64,000 nucleotides of DNA from Demequina oxidasica (lineage in GTDB: Bacteria > Actinomycetota > Actinomycetes > Actinomycetales > Demequinaceae). Under the pieces are notes generated by a model. The model saw only the letters and a list, made by a program, of their open reading frames with translations, ran no database searches and was not told the origin of the DNA. Made by a program: the position numbers and the translations under genes. Positions 56,457-64,000 of this stretch are shown here, piece by piece. Every line of letters begins with the position of its first letter. The first letter of the stretch is position 1. The stretch covers positions 897,322 through 961,321 of the forward strand of contig NZ_BBRE01000001.1 in NCBI RefSeq assembly GCF_000975115.1. Reading direction: 5' to 3'.

Positions 56457-58079
56457 CTAGCTGACAAAGTAGGCCGCGACCCCCACGAGCACAATCGCGA
56501 TCGACGCCGCTGGCAGGGTGCGCTTCAGCACCTCGCCCTCGCGACCGCTCAGACCCACCGTAGCCGCCGCGGCTACCACGTTGTGCGGGCAGATGATGTT
56601 GCCGACCGCGGCACCCGAGTTCTGCGCACCCAGCAAAGGCAAGGGGTCAAGTCCGGCCGTCAGCGCGGTCTGGTCCTGGAACTCGGTAAAGAGGAAGTTC
56701 GATGCAGTGGCTGAGCCGGTCATGAACGTTCCGAGCGCGCCCACGGCGGGCGCCAGGAAGGGCCACGCGGCACCCACGCCCGCGGCGGCCAGAGCGAGCT
56801 GAGCGGTCATACCGGACTCCGACATAGTGAAAGCCACCGTCACCATGGCCACCAGGGCGAGGAAAACCGGCCGCAACTGAAGCGTGGCATCGACGAACGC
56901 CTGGCCCATGTCGCGCCCTCCAGCGCGCTGAATGAGACCTCCGCCGACGAACGCGAGCGCTAGCAGTATGCCCGGGTGATAGAACGGCTCAATGCTCTCC
57001 CCGAAGGCACCGAACAACTCCCAGCTCCAGGTCACAGACCGGGCGGCGTCGCGCACTGGCGAAACCAGCCGCGTCACGAGCACCAGCGCTACCAGCAGCA
57101 AGTATGGGGAGCCGGCCGCGAGTATGGTCATCTCGGAAGCACGCGGGGCGCTCGCTTCCTTTTGGGCCCGCTCGACCTGGGACTCACTTGTCCCCAGCTC
57201 AAGCCCTGGGGCGGGGATCGCCTCGGGAATCTCGACATACTCACCGCCACTGCGGACAAGGGCCTGCACAGGCGCGCTTGCGCGGCGTTTGGCGACCCAG
57301 CGAATAATCCCGATGAAGGCCAGTGCTCCCACCAGTGAACCTGCGAGCGACGGGAGCTCCGGGCCGACAAACTTGGCGAGCAGCAAGAAAGGAATGAAGA
57401 ACACCACGTAAGCGACGGCCATCCACTTCCAGGGCGGTCCTTGCGTGGTGGACATCGTGCCGAGCAGCCGGGCGATGAACACCGCGAGCACCGCGCCCAC
57501 AATGAGTTGATAAGGGGCCACGGCCCAGGAAAGGTCGCCAAGGGTGTAGTCGGTGAGCGCGCCTTGCGCGAGCGTGGGAGTGCCGACGGCCGCGAACGGA
57601 ACTGCGGTCGCGTGCCCGATGAGGGCGCCCACGACGGCAGTGACCGGCTTAAAGCCGGCCGCCACTAGGAATGGCGCGGCGAGGGCCACCGGCGTACCAA
57701 AACCGGCTGCACCTTCAATGAACATGGTGAAGAACCACACAATAAGCAGCGCCGCGACTCGGGGGTCCGGGGTGATTCGCGAAAGTCCTCGCTCCAAGAC
57801 GTTGGTGGCGCCCGTCCGCTGCTGGAGATGATGGATTCCCAGTGCTGGGCCAATGATCAGCATCACCGTGAGCGCGGTCCATGCGGCTCGCGCGACTATC
57901 CCGATCACACCTTCAACCGAGGTGAATCCCCAATCTTCGCCACCAAAATCAAAGGCGGTAAGCGCCAACACCATGGCACCAACAGCCGCGACCGCACCTG
58001 CGGCGACCGCTGACCACTTCGCGACGACCATCAGCAGCAACACCGCCACAATGGGGATAGCCGCGACAGCGGTCAACAC
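56457..58079 (-). CDS. lctP: L-lactate permease
   Basis: The 540-residue polytopic protein belongs to the LctP family (TC 2.A.14) that imports lactate or glycolate with protons. Key regions are IEGAAGFGTPVALAAPFLVAAGF, HATAVPFAAVGTPTLAQGAL, and TASNFLFTEFQDQTA with GAQNSGAAVGNIICPHNVVAA near the end, all family hallmarks. About 13 helices are expected. It converges on the RecQ gene with 14 bp between and no obvious lactate dehydrogenase neighbour. Substrate within the family is uncertain. Confidence 0.9.
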   Translation of the reverse strand: MLTAVAAIPIVAVLLLMVVAKWSAVAAGAVAAVGAMVLALTAFDFGGEDWGFTSVEGVIGIVARAAWTALTVMLIIGPALGIHHLQQRTGATNVLERGLSRITPDPRVAALLIVWFFTMFIEGAAGFGTPVALAAPFLVAAGFKPVTAVVGALIGHATAVPFAAVGTPTLAQGALTDYTLGDLSWAVAPYQLIVGAVLAVFIARLLGTMSTTQGPPWKWMAVAYVVFFIPFLLLAKFVGPELPSLAGSLVGALAFIGIIRWVAKRRASAPVQALVRSGGEYVEIPEAIPAPGLELGTSESQVERAQKEASAPRASEMTILAAGSPYLLLVALVLVTRLVSPVRDAARSVTWSWELFGAFGESIEPFYHPGILLALAFVGGGLIQRAGGRDMGQAFVDATLQLRPVFLALVAMVTVAFTMSESGMTAQLALAAAGVGAAWPFLAPAVGALGTFMTGSATASNFLFTEFQDQTALTAGLDPLPLLGAQNSGAAVGNIICPHNVVAAAATVGLSGREGEVLKRTLPAASIAIVLVGVAAYFVS

Positions 58080-58182
58080 GAGGGACTCGCGGCTGCACTA
58101 CCAGGATGATTGCGCGTCATAGCCCAACTTTGCCACGTCCCGCGGCGCACGGCACACCGCCACCCACCAAACGAAACCTGGG

Positions 58183-59391
58183 TTAGGCCTGTGCTTTCCA
58201 ACCACTCGGGTCGTGCAATAGCGGTCCGAACGCAAGTTCCGCTGCGCCCACGAGCAGGAGCTCGTCACCCAACCGCGCACGCTCAATGCGCACGTTGTCA
58301 CCCAACGGGGCGAACGCATCGGCGAGCACACCGGCACGAATCCGCTCTTGGCGCGCACCGTAGAGGTCACCCAAGAAACCACCGAGGACGACGGCCTCAG
58401 GGTTGAAGACGGAGATGAGGTTGGCAATACCGTGTGCGAGCACATCCGCTTCCCTGTCGACCTCCGACTCGAATGGTTCAGGTGCTGGCGATCCCAACTG
58501 AGCAACGGCATCGGCCGCAGAGATGCCTGCCACCTCGGCGGCTGCTTGCAACCGGTTGAGGTTCACCTCGGTCTCGAGGCAACCCGTGCGGCCGCAGTAG
58601 CAGTCAACTCCCTCGCTGTTGACGAGGGTGTGGCCGAGCTCGCCCGCGAAACCGTTCGCGCCCACGAGTCGCGTGCCACCGGCGATCACGCCTCCACCAA
58701 TTCCCGAAGCCGAGCCATTCAGGTACATCAGGTCGGCAGCGCCCTGACCCGCGCCAAACACGGCCACCGCGACCACGGCAACCGCAGCGTCGTTTCCCAC
58801 CTGTACAGGTAGGCCCAGGGCATCGGACAGCTGCTCGCCCCAGGCGACGTCCTGCCAGCCCAAGTGAGGTGCGCGCGTCACCATGCCGGTACTTGTTTCC
58901 ACGAGACCGGGAACGGCCACGCCCACACCAATCACACTGACACCGTCCGGGAGTTGCGCACGGACATCCTCGATCAGCTCAAGAGCGATGTCGAGGGCCT
59001 CGTCGGGAGTGGGAACGGAGTCTGTGGCACGGCGCGCACGCACCAGCACCTTGCCGCCGAGGCCGACTGCCCCCACTTCAATGGCGTCGATGTCGGGGTT
59101 GATCGCCAGCGCCACGATGCCAGCGCTCGGGTTCACCATGGGACTGGGGCGACCAACGGTTCCCGACTCCAGAGCGGCAGATTCAAACACGAATCCCGCG
59201 GCGGCAAGTTCGGTGTTGAGCGCCCCAATCGTGGAGCGGTTGAGGCCGGTGAGCTTAGTGAGCTCCGCCCGGGACAATGCTCCATGGTGGTGCACCAGCG
59301 TGAGGAGTGTAGAGAGGTTATGGCGGCGGGTCTGCTCGTTGCGTGAACCCGCACTTGCCGTGAGGTGCGAACCAGAGGTGGGGATGCTCAC
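58183..59391 (-). CDS. xylR: ROK-family transcriptional regulator, XylR-like
   Basis: A ROK repressor has an N-terminal winged HTH and a sugar-kinase-like C-terminal domain that binds the inducer. Here the HTH is NLSTLLTLVHHHGALSRAELTKLTGLNRSTIGALNTELAAAGFV (about 25-70), and the ROK zinc site CYCGRTGCLE with a nearby His (GELGHTLV) is intact. GTG 59391 gives 402 residues, the usual length; a much longer frame upstream crosses the divergent xylA promoter and is rejected. Its position opposite xylAB makes xylose-responsive control likely; the name is by context. Confidence 0.88.
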   Translation of the reverse strand: MSIPTSGSHLTASAGSRNEQTRRHNLSTLLTLVHHHGALSRAELTKLTGLNRSTIGALNTELAAAGFVFESAALESGTVGRPSPMVNPSAGIVALAINPDIDAIEVGAVGLGGKVLVRARRATDSVPTPDEALDIALELIEDVRAQLPDGVSVIGVGVAVPGLVETSTGMVTRAPHLGWQDVAWGEQLSDALGLPVQVGNDAAVAVVAVAVFGAGQGAADLMYLNGSASGIGGGVIAGGTRLVGANGFAGELGHTLVNSEGVDCYCGRTGCLETEVNLNRLQAAAEVAGISAADAVAQLGSPAPEPFESEVDREADVLAHGIANLISVFNPEAVVLGGFLGDLYGARQERIRAGVLADAFAPLGDNVRIERARLGDELLLVGAAELAFGPLLHDPSGWKAQA

Positions 59392-59426
59392 CGGGATCGG
59401 CCTCGCCTTCGTTTGTGGTCGAAACG

Positions 59427-59499
59427 AACATAACCTATGTGCCCCCGCAAGAGCAATTGTTGTTTCGCGTTGACACCGCGTCCGAGGCATGGTTATGTT
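59427..59499. promoter_or_regulatory. Divergent xylR/xylA promoters with paired operators
   Basis: GGTTATGTT occurs as an inverted pair: plus strand 59491-59499 and minus strand 59435-59427. For xylA, TTGACA (59470-59475) is 17 bp from TTATGT (59493-59498). For the regulator, TTGCTC is 17 bp from TTATGT on the minus strand. Each operator copy therefore overlaps a -10, so one repressor could shut both promoters. Confidence 0.75.
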
Positions 59500-59545
59500 G
59501 ATGCCTACAACGTTTGGTCGCCGTCGACCAGGAACAGGATTCACC

Positions 59546-60739
59546 ATGGCTCTTACGCCCACCCCCGAAGATCGCTTCTCCTTTGGCCTATGGACCCTTG
59601 GCTGGGAGGCGCAGGACCCCTTCGGCGGCCCCACCCGCCCACGCCTCGACACCGTCAAGGCCATTCACGGCCTCAAGGAAGCCGGCGCTTGGGGCATCAC
59701 GTTCCACGACGACGACGTCTTCCCCTTCGGCGCCTCTGATGCCGAACGCCAGAAGGCCATCGACGACCTCAAGGGCGCCTGCGACGACACCGGCATCGTG
59801 GTCGAGATGGTCACCACCAACCTGTTCAGCCACCCCGTCTTCAAGGACGGCGGCTTCACGTCCAACGATCGCGGCGTGCGCCGCTTCGCCATGCGCAAGG
59901 TCATTCGCAACATCGACCTGGCCGCCGAGCTGGGCGCCAAGACGTTCGTCATGTGGGGCGGCCGCGAGGGCGCCGAATACGACAGCGCCAAGGACATCGG
60001 CGCCGCACTTGCGCGCTACCGCGAGGCCGTCAACGTGTTGGGTGACTACGTCACCGACAAGGGCTACGACATCAAGTTCGCCATCGAGCCCAAGCCCAAC
60101 GAGCCCCGCGGTGACATCCTCCTGCCGACCATTGGCCACGCAATCGCGTTCATCAACACGCTCGAACGCCCCGAGCTCGTGGGCCTGAACCCCGAGACCG
60201 GCCACGAGCAGATGGCTGGTCTGAATTACACCGCTGGACTCGCGCAGGCTCTCGACTGCGGCAAGCTCTTCCACATCGACCTCAACGGCCAGCGCGGCAT
60301 CAAGTACGACCAGGACCTGGTCTTTGGTCATGGCGACCTGCACAACGCCTTCTCCACGGTCGATCTGCTGGAGAACGGAAGCCCCAACGGCGGCCCCACC
60401 TACGACGGCCCGCGTCACTTTGACTACAAGCCCTCGCGCACCGAGGACGAGAACGGCGTGTGGGACTCCGTCAAGGCGAACATGGGCATGTACCTGATGC
60501 TCAAGGAACGCGCCCTGGCGTTCCGTGCCGACCCCGAGGTTCAGGAAGCTCTCGAGGCCGCTAAGGTCTACGAGCTCGGCCAGACCACCATGGGTGAAGG
60601 CGAAGACTACGACGACCTCATCGCGGACCGCGCCTCGTACGAGGACTTCGACGCAGAAGCCTACTTTGGCGGCAACGGATTCGGCTTTGTGCGCTTGCAG
60701 CAGCTCGCGTCTGAGCACCTGCTTGGCTTCCGTAACTAA
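59546..60739 (+). CDS. xylA: Xylose isomerase
   Basis: XylA converts D-xylose to D-xylulose. The 397-residue protein is a class I enzyme of the actinobacterial kind: His54 and Asp57 in TFHDDD, Glu181 and Lys183 in [11 protein letters not shown], Glu217 and His220 in [11 protein letters not shown], and the [10 protein letters not shown] end. I start at ATG 59546 ([13 protein letters not shown]), following AGGAACAGGA. It is the first gene of xylAB, and a large hairpin lies between it and xylB. Confidence 0.97.
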   Translation: MALTPTPEDRFSFGLWTLGWEAQDPFGGPTRPRLDTVKAIHGLKEAGAWGITFHDDDVFPFGASDAERQKAIDDLKGACDDTGIVVEMVTTNLFSHPVFKDGGFTSNDRGVRRFAMRKVIRNIDLAAELGAKTFVMWGGREGAEYDSAKDIGAALARYREAVNVLGDYVTDKGYDIKFAIEPKPNEPRGDILLPTIGHAIAFINTLERPELVGLNPETGHEQMAGLNYTAGLAQALDCGKLFHIDLNGQRGIKYDQDLVFGHGDLHNAFSTVDLLENGSPNGGPTYDGPRHFDYKPSRTEDENGVWDSVKANMGMYLMLKERALAFRADPEVQEALEAAKVYELGQTTMGEGEDYDDLIADRASYEDFDAEAYFGGNGFGFVRLQQLASEHLLGFRN

Positions 60740-60751
60740 CACTGCTTGACC

Positions 60752-60800
60752 CGTTCTGCCCGATGCACCACGTCCCCCTCGTGGAGCATCGGGCAGAACG
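60752..60800 (+). terminator. Large hairpin between xylA and xylB
   Basis: A 14-bp perfect stem pairs CGTTCTGCCCGATG (60752-60765) with 60787-60800, with an inner CCACG/CGTGG stem and a 7-nt loop, followed by CTTTCTT. It lies 12 bp after the xylA stop. Read-through to xylB, which has no clear own promoter, is expected to be partial, giving more isomerase than kinase; it may also protect the xylA mRNA end. Confidence 0.75.
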
Positions 60801-60829
60801 CTTTCTTAACCAACCCGAAAGGATGCGCG

Positions 60830-62248
60830 ATGACGCTCGTCGCAGGAGTGGACTCCTCCACGCAAAGCTGCAAGGTGGTCGTGCGCGACCTCGAATCTGG
60901 CGCGGTGGTCCGCTCGGGACGCGCCTCACACCCCGACGGCAGTGAGGTCCCTCCGTCTGCTTGGTGGGAGGCCTTGCTCGGAGCCATCGCCGATGCCGGC
61001 GGACTTTCCGACGTCGACGCCGTCTCCGTCGGTGGCCAGCAGCATGGCATGGTCGCGCTCGACAAGGATGGCCGCGTCATCCGCGACGCCTTGCTGTGGA
61101 ACGACACCCGGTCGGCCGGCGCCGCAGAGGACTTGATCTCCGAGGTGGGTGCAGAGCTACTCGCCGAGCGCACCGGACTGGTTCCCGTCGCATCGTTCAC
61201 CATCACCAAGCTACGTTGGCTGCGAGACAATGAACCCAAGAATGCGGAGCGCGTTGCGGCGGTCGCACTGCCGCACGACTGGCTCACGTGGCGCCTACGT
61301 GGCTACGGTCCCACCGACGAATCCCCCTTGGGCCCCGACCTGGACGCGCTCACGACGGACCGCTCCGACGCGTCTGGAACCGGGTATTGGAGCCCCACCA
61401 CCGGCGACTACGATCGCGGACTGCTCACCCGGGCCCTGGGCCACGATGCGATCCTTCCGCGCGTCCTCGCTCCCGGTGACGTGGTGGATACCCAGGCGAC
61501 AGGCATCGGCGTGGACAGCATTGTGGTCGGCGTGGGCGCGGGCGACAACGCAGCGGCTGGCCTTGGGCTCGGCGCACGCGAGGGTGACGTGGTGATTTCC
61601 ATCGGCACCTCCGGCACCGTCTTTGCCGTGACCGACTCCGTAGTACGAGACTCTGCGGGCACCGTAGCTGGCTTTGCCGACGCATCGGGCGCCTACCTGC
61701 CCCTTATCGCAACGTTGAACGCCGCTCGGGTGCTGGATGCTTTTACCCGCGTGCTCGGTGTAGACCACGATGAGTTGGGGCGGCTGGCCCTGGAGGCAGC
61801 GCCCGGCGCACAGGGCGCGGTACTGGTGCCCTACTTCGAGGGCGAACGCACACCTAATCTTCCCGATGCGACGGCGGGGCTCTCCGGCCTCACCCTCGCC
61901 TCGACAACACGACCCAACCTCGCACGCGCGGCCATCGAAGGCATGCTGTGCGGACTGGCCGACGGGCTCGAGGCAATTCGCGCGCAAGGCGTCGCCGCCG
62001 AGCGCGCACTCCTAATTGGCGGGGCGGCCCAGAACGAGGCCGTTTCGACCATTGCTGCTCAGGTGCTGGGCATCCCCGTGTCCGTACCCACCCCCGGCGA
62101 GTACGTGGCCATGGGCGCCGCCGTTCAGGCGGGGTGGTCCCTCACGGGCACACGCCCGTCATGGAGCGTCGATGCCGTGGAGGTGACCGGAGTTGAGTCG
62201 GAGCCGGTAATTCGCGAGCAGTACCGCGCGGCACAAAGCAGGGCGTGA
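60830..62248 (+). CDS. xylB: Xylulokinase
   Basis: XylB phosphorylates D-xylulose to xylulose-5-phosphate for the pentose phosphate pathway. The 472-residue FGGY kinase has [17 protein letters not shown] at its start, [13 protein letters not shown] with the catalytic-loop Asp following in LLWNDTRS, and the C-terminal [17 protein letters not shown], which is the FGGY signature region, then [19 protein letters not shown] precedes ATG 60830. Confidence 0.95.
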   Translation: MTLVAGVDSSTQSCKVVVRDLESGAVVRSGRASHPDGSEVPPSAWWEALLGAIADAGGLSDVDAVSVGGQQHGMVALDKDGRVIRDALLWNDTRSAGAAEDLISEVGAELLAERTGLVPVASFTITKLRWLRDNEPKNAERVAAVALPHDWLTWRLRGYGPTDESPLGPDLDALTTDRSDASGTGYWSPTTGDYDRGLLTRALGHDAILPRVLAPGDVVDTQATGIGVDSIVVGVGAGDNAAAGLGLGAREGDVVISIGTSGTVFAVTDSVVRDSAGTVAGFADASGAYLPLIATLNAARVLDAFTRVLGVDHDELGRLALEAAPGAQGAVLVPYFEGERTPNLPDATAGLSGLTLASTTRPNLARAAIEGMLCGLADGLEAIRAQGVAAERALLIGGAAQNEAVSTIAAQVLGIPVSVPTPGEYVAMGAAVQAGWSLTGTRPSWSVDAVEVTGVESEPVIREQYRAAQSRA

Positions 62249-62336
62249 CACGCTCCGTTTCAAGCCTTTGACTGACGCGTCTGAGTTGGTTGCGCTGTAG
62301 GTTGAGTCACCTGAGCATGATCTACCAGGGAGCACC

Positions 62337-63998
62337 GTGAGCGATAGCACCGATATTCCGATCCGCGCTGGCCGCAAGCAATGGCTCTCGCTCATCGTGC
62401 TAGCCGCGGCATTGTCGATGATCGTGCTGGACGGCACCGTCGTGAGCGTCGCGCTCCCGACCATGATCACAGACCTGAGCCTCGACTTCAGTGAGGCCCA
62501 GTGGGTCAATGGCATCTACTCAGTCATTTTCGCCGCGCTACTCCTGACCACTGGCCGCATGGGGGACCGCCTTGGCCGCCGCAACCTGATGGTCGCGGGT
62601 GTCCTGCTGTTCGTGGCAGGTAGCATCATCGCCTCCACCGCCGCAGACGGCGACCAGCTCATCATCGCCAGGTTCATCCAAGGAATCGCTGGTGCCTTCA
62701 TCCTGCCGACCACGCTGTCCACGGTGAACGCGACCTTCCGGGGTCGTGACCGTGCGGTGGCCTTTGGAGTATGGGGCGCGGTCATCTCCGGCGTCGCCGC
62801 GTTGGGCCCACTCCTGGGTGGCTGGCTGACGCAGAACTTCAACTGGGAATGGATCTTCCTTATCAACGTGCCGTTCGGCATCGTGATCCTGATCGCCACG
62901 TTCCTGGTTGTCCCCGAGACCCGAGCGAAGGTCATTGCCCCGGGCCTGGACATACTTGGACTCCTGCTTTCCAGCATCGGCTTTGGTGCTTTGGTCTTTG
63001 GCCTGATCGAAGGGGGATCACTTGGGTGGTGGACCCCCATCAAGGCGTTCGAGATCTTCGGCTTCACCTGGCCGACCGACTGGGCGCTGTCTCCAGTACC
63101 GATCGCCATTGGCATCGGTCTCCTGTGCCTGGTTCTCTTTGTCCCCTGGGAGCGCCACCGAGCCACCGCTGGCAAATCCGCGATCCTCGACCTCACCCTG
63201 TTCAGGTTCGCCACCTTCCGGTGGGGCAACCTGGTCGCCTTCTGCATCGCCATCGGCGAGTTCGGAATCCTCTTTGTTCTGCCGCTCTTCATCATCAACG
63301 CTATGGGGATGTCGACGCTCACAGCGGGCTTCATCCTTGCCGCGATGGGAATCGGCGCCTTCATCTCCGGCGCAAGTGCGCGTCACCTGTCCGCGAGATT
63401 TGGCGCCCCCACCGTGGTGGTCATCGGCGTGTCCGTCGAAGTGACGGGCGCGTTACTGGTGTCCTTCCTGCTCGCACCAACCGTGTCCGGCTGGCTGCTC
63501 GCCGCGGTGCTCACGTTCTACGGCTTGGGCCTTGGCCTCGCCTCGGCCCAGCTCGCCGGCACCGTCCTGGTGGACGTGCCAATGGAGGAGTCGGGTCAGG
63601 GGTCCGCCACCCAGAGCACCTCGCGCCAGGTCGGCTCGGCAATGGGCACCGCGGTCGTCGGCGCAATGCTCGCCGCGGGACTCGCGTTCTACCTGCCTAC
63701 GCAGCTCAATACTGTTGACGGGCTGTCCACCTCGGAGGCAACCCAGATAGAGGCTGCCACCGAGCAGTCCGCAGGAAGTTCGATCACACAGATCCGCGAC
63801 TCAGGCACGGAAGGCCAACTTGGTGTCGATGGGCCGGCTGTGGCCGACGCCCTGTCCGCGGGCATGGCCGATGCTTCCCGTTGGGCGTTGTGGATGGCGG
63901 CTGGATTCCTGGCCGTGGGAGTCCTCGGGTCACTGCGGCTGAGGGCGAAGTCCAAGGACAGCGCCGGGCAACAGGCCATCGACGCTGACACTGCATGA
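62337..63998 (+). CDS. EmrB/QacA-family MFS exporter
   Basis: The 553-residue protein has 14 predicted helices and the DHA2 drug:H+ antiporter features: LDGTVVSVALPTMITDLSL in helix 1, GRMGDRLGRRNLMV in loop 2, and the motif-C-like GAVISGVAALGPLLGGWLTQ. The last external loop is Ser/Thr/Glu-rich and the C-terminus is a charged tail. Start is GTG 62337 with GGGAG upstream. An 88-bp gap after xylB holds a TAGGTT -10, suggesting its own promoter. Substrate unknown. Confidence 0.9.
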   Translation: MSDSTDIPIRAGRKQWLSLIVLAAALSMIVLDGTVVSVALPTMITDLSLDFSEAQWVNGIYSVIFAALLLTTGRMGDRLGRRNLMVAGVLLFVAGSIIASTAADGDQLIIARFIQGIAGAFILPTTLSTVNATFRGRDRAVAFGVWGAVISGVAALGPLLGGWLTQNFNWEWIFLINVPFGIVILIATFLVVPETRAKVIAPGLDILGLLLSSIGFGALVFGLIEGGSLGWWTPIKAFEIFGFTWPTDWALSPVPIAIGIGLLCLVLFVPWERHRATAGKSAILDLTLFRFATFRWGNLVAFCIAIGEFGILFVLPLFIINAMGMSTLTAGFILAAMGIGAFISGASARHLSARFGAPTVVVIGVSVEVTGALLVSFLLAPTVSGWLLAAVLTFYGLGLGLASAQLAGTVLVDVPMEESGQGSATQSTSRQVGSAMGTAVVGAMLAAGLAFYLPTQLNTVDGLSTSEATQIEAATEQSAGSSITQIRDSGTEGQLGVDGPAVADALSAGMADASRWALWMAAGFLAVGVLGSLRLRAKSKDSAGQQAIDADTA

Positions 63999-64000
63999 GT

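Noticed and set aside
59392-59664. Extension of the ROK regulator by 91 residues
   Set aside because: It would cross the xylA promoter and the xylA start, and is rich in Arg/Pro without conserved structure.

Overview
The window is ordinary-density chromosome of a high-GC Gram-positive actinobacterium, most likely a Micrococcales member near Cellulomonadaceae or Demequinaceae. The evidence is the dnaK-grpE-dnaJ-hspR operon with HAIR operators, a Cellulomonas-type cellobiose phosphorylase, a bifunctional-type dCTP deaminase, a class F sortase, System II cytochrome c maturation, a 32-residue bS22-like protein, a BldC-like protein, and many genes whose start codon lies 6-7 nt after a -10 box (leaderless mRNAs). 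The genus is inference. I saw no transposase, phage gene, CRISPR array or plasmid function.

Layout. 1-165: four imperfect 40-bp tandem repeats. 166-6372 (minus): glutaredoxin, histidine phosphatase, TlpA/ResA, CcdA, ResB, CcsB and a GT4 glycosyltransferase in one tightly overlapping operon for cytochrome c maturation. 6425-10185: HAD phosphatase, bS22-like peptide, BldC-like regulator, and the KtrB/KtrA potassium uptake pair. 10219-13418 (minus): a surface-protein module made of a DUF4397 protein with a sortase signal, a class F sortase, an ECF sigma factor and its zinc-finger anti-sigma factor. 13598-19331: DUF4349 lipoprotein, cellobiose phosphorylase, dcd, DUF2510 protein. 19472-23052: TPP riboswitch and a thiamine ABC importer. 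23049-30055: rhodanese, heat-shock operon, VOC protein, DrrAB-like exporter. 30181-34346: a protein of unknown function divergent from a giant ECF sigma factor fused to a zinc finger, a membrane helix, a Gly/Ser linker and a large extracytoplasmic region.

34394-41594: DJ-1/PfpI protein, Bcr/CflA efflux pump, class I ribonucleotide reductase (nrdB, nrdA) behind two NrdR boxes, and upp. 41683-48648: tadA, two tRNA-Ser genes, FUSC protein, LytR C-terminal protein, SRP RNA, dnaX, a second-type map with a divergent XRE regulator, recR. 48820-51713: ABC exporter and a divergent TetR regulator. 51820-54125: aspartate kinase (with a probable internal start for a beta subunit) and aspartate-semialdehyde dehydrogenase. 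54217-58079: RecQ helicase fused to a phosphoribosyltransferase-like domain, and a lactate permease. 58183-62248: ROK regulator divergent from xylA-xylB. 62337-63998: an EmrB/QacA-type exporter.

How they fit. Cellobiose phosphorylase and xylAB point to intracellular use of plant cell-wall sugars. Two separate envelope-signalling modules (a classical sigma/anti-sigma pair with a sortase, and the single-chain sigma/anti-sigma/receptor fusion) suggest active control of the cell surface. The fusion, and a ribonucleotide reductase small subunit with Phe at the radical-Tyr position and Glu as first metal ligand, are the items most worth following up.
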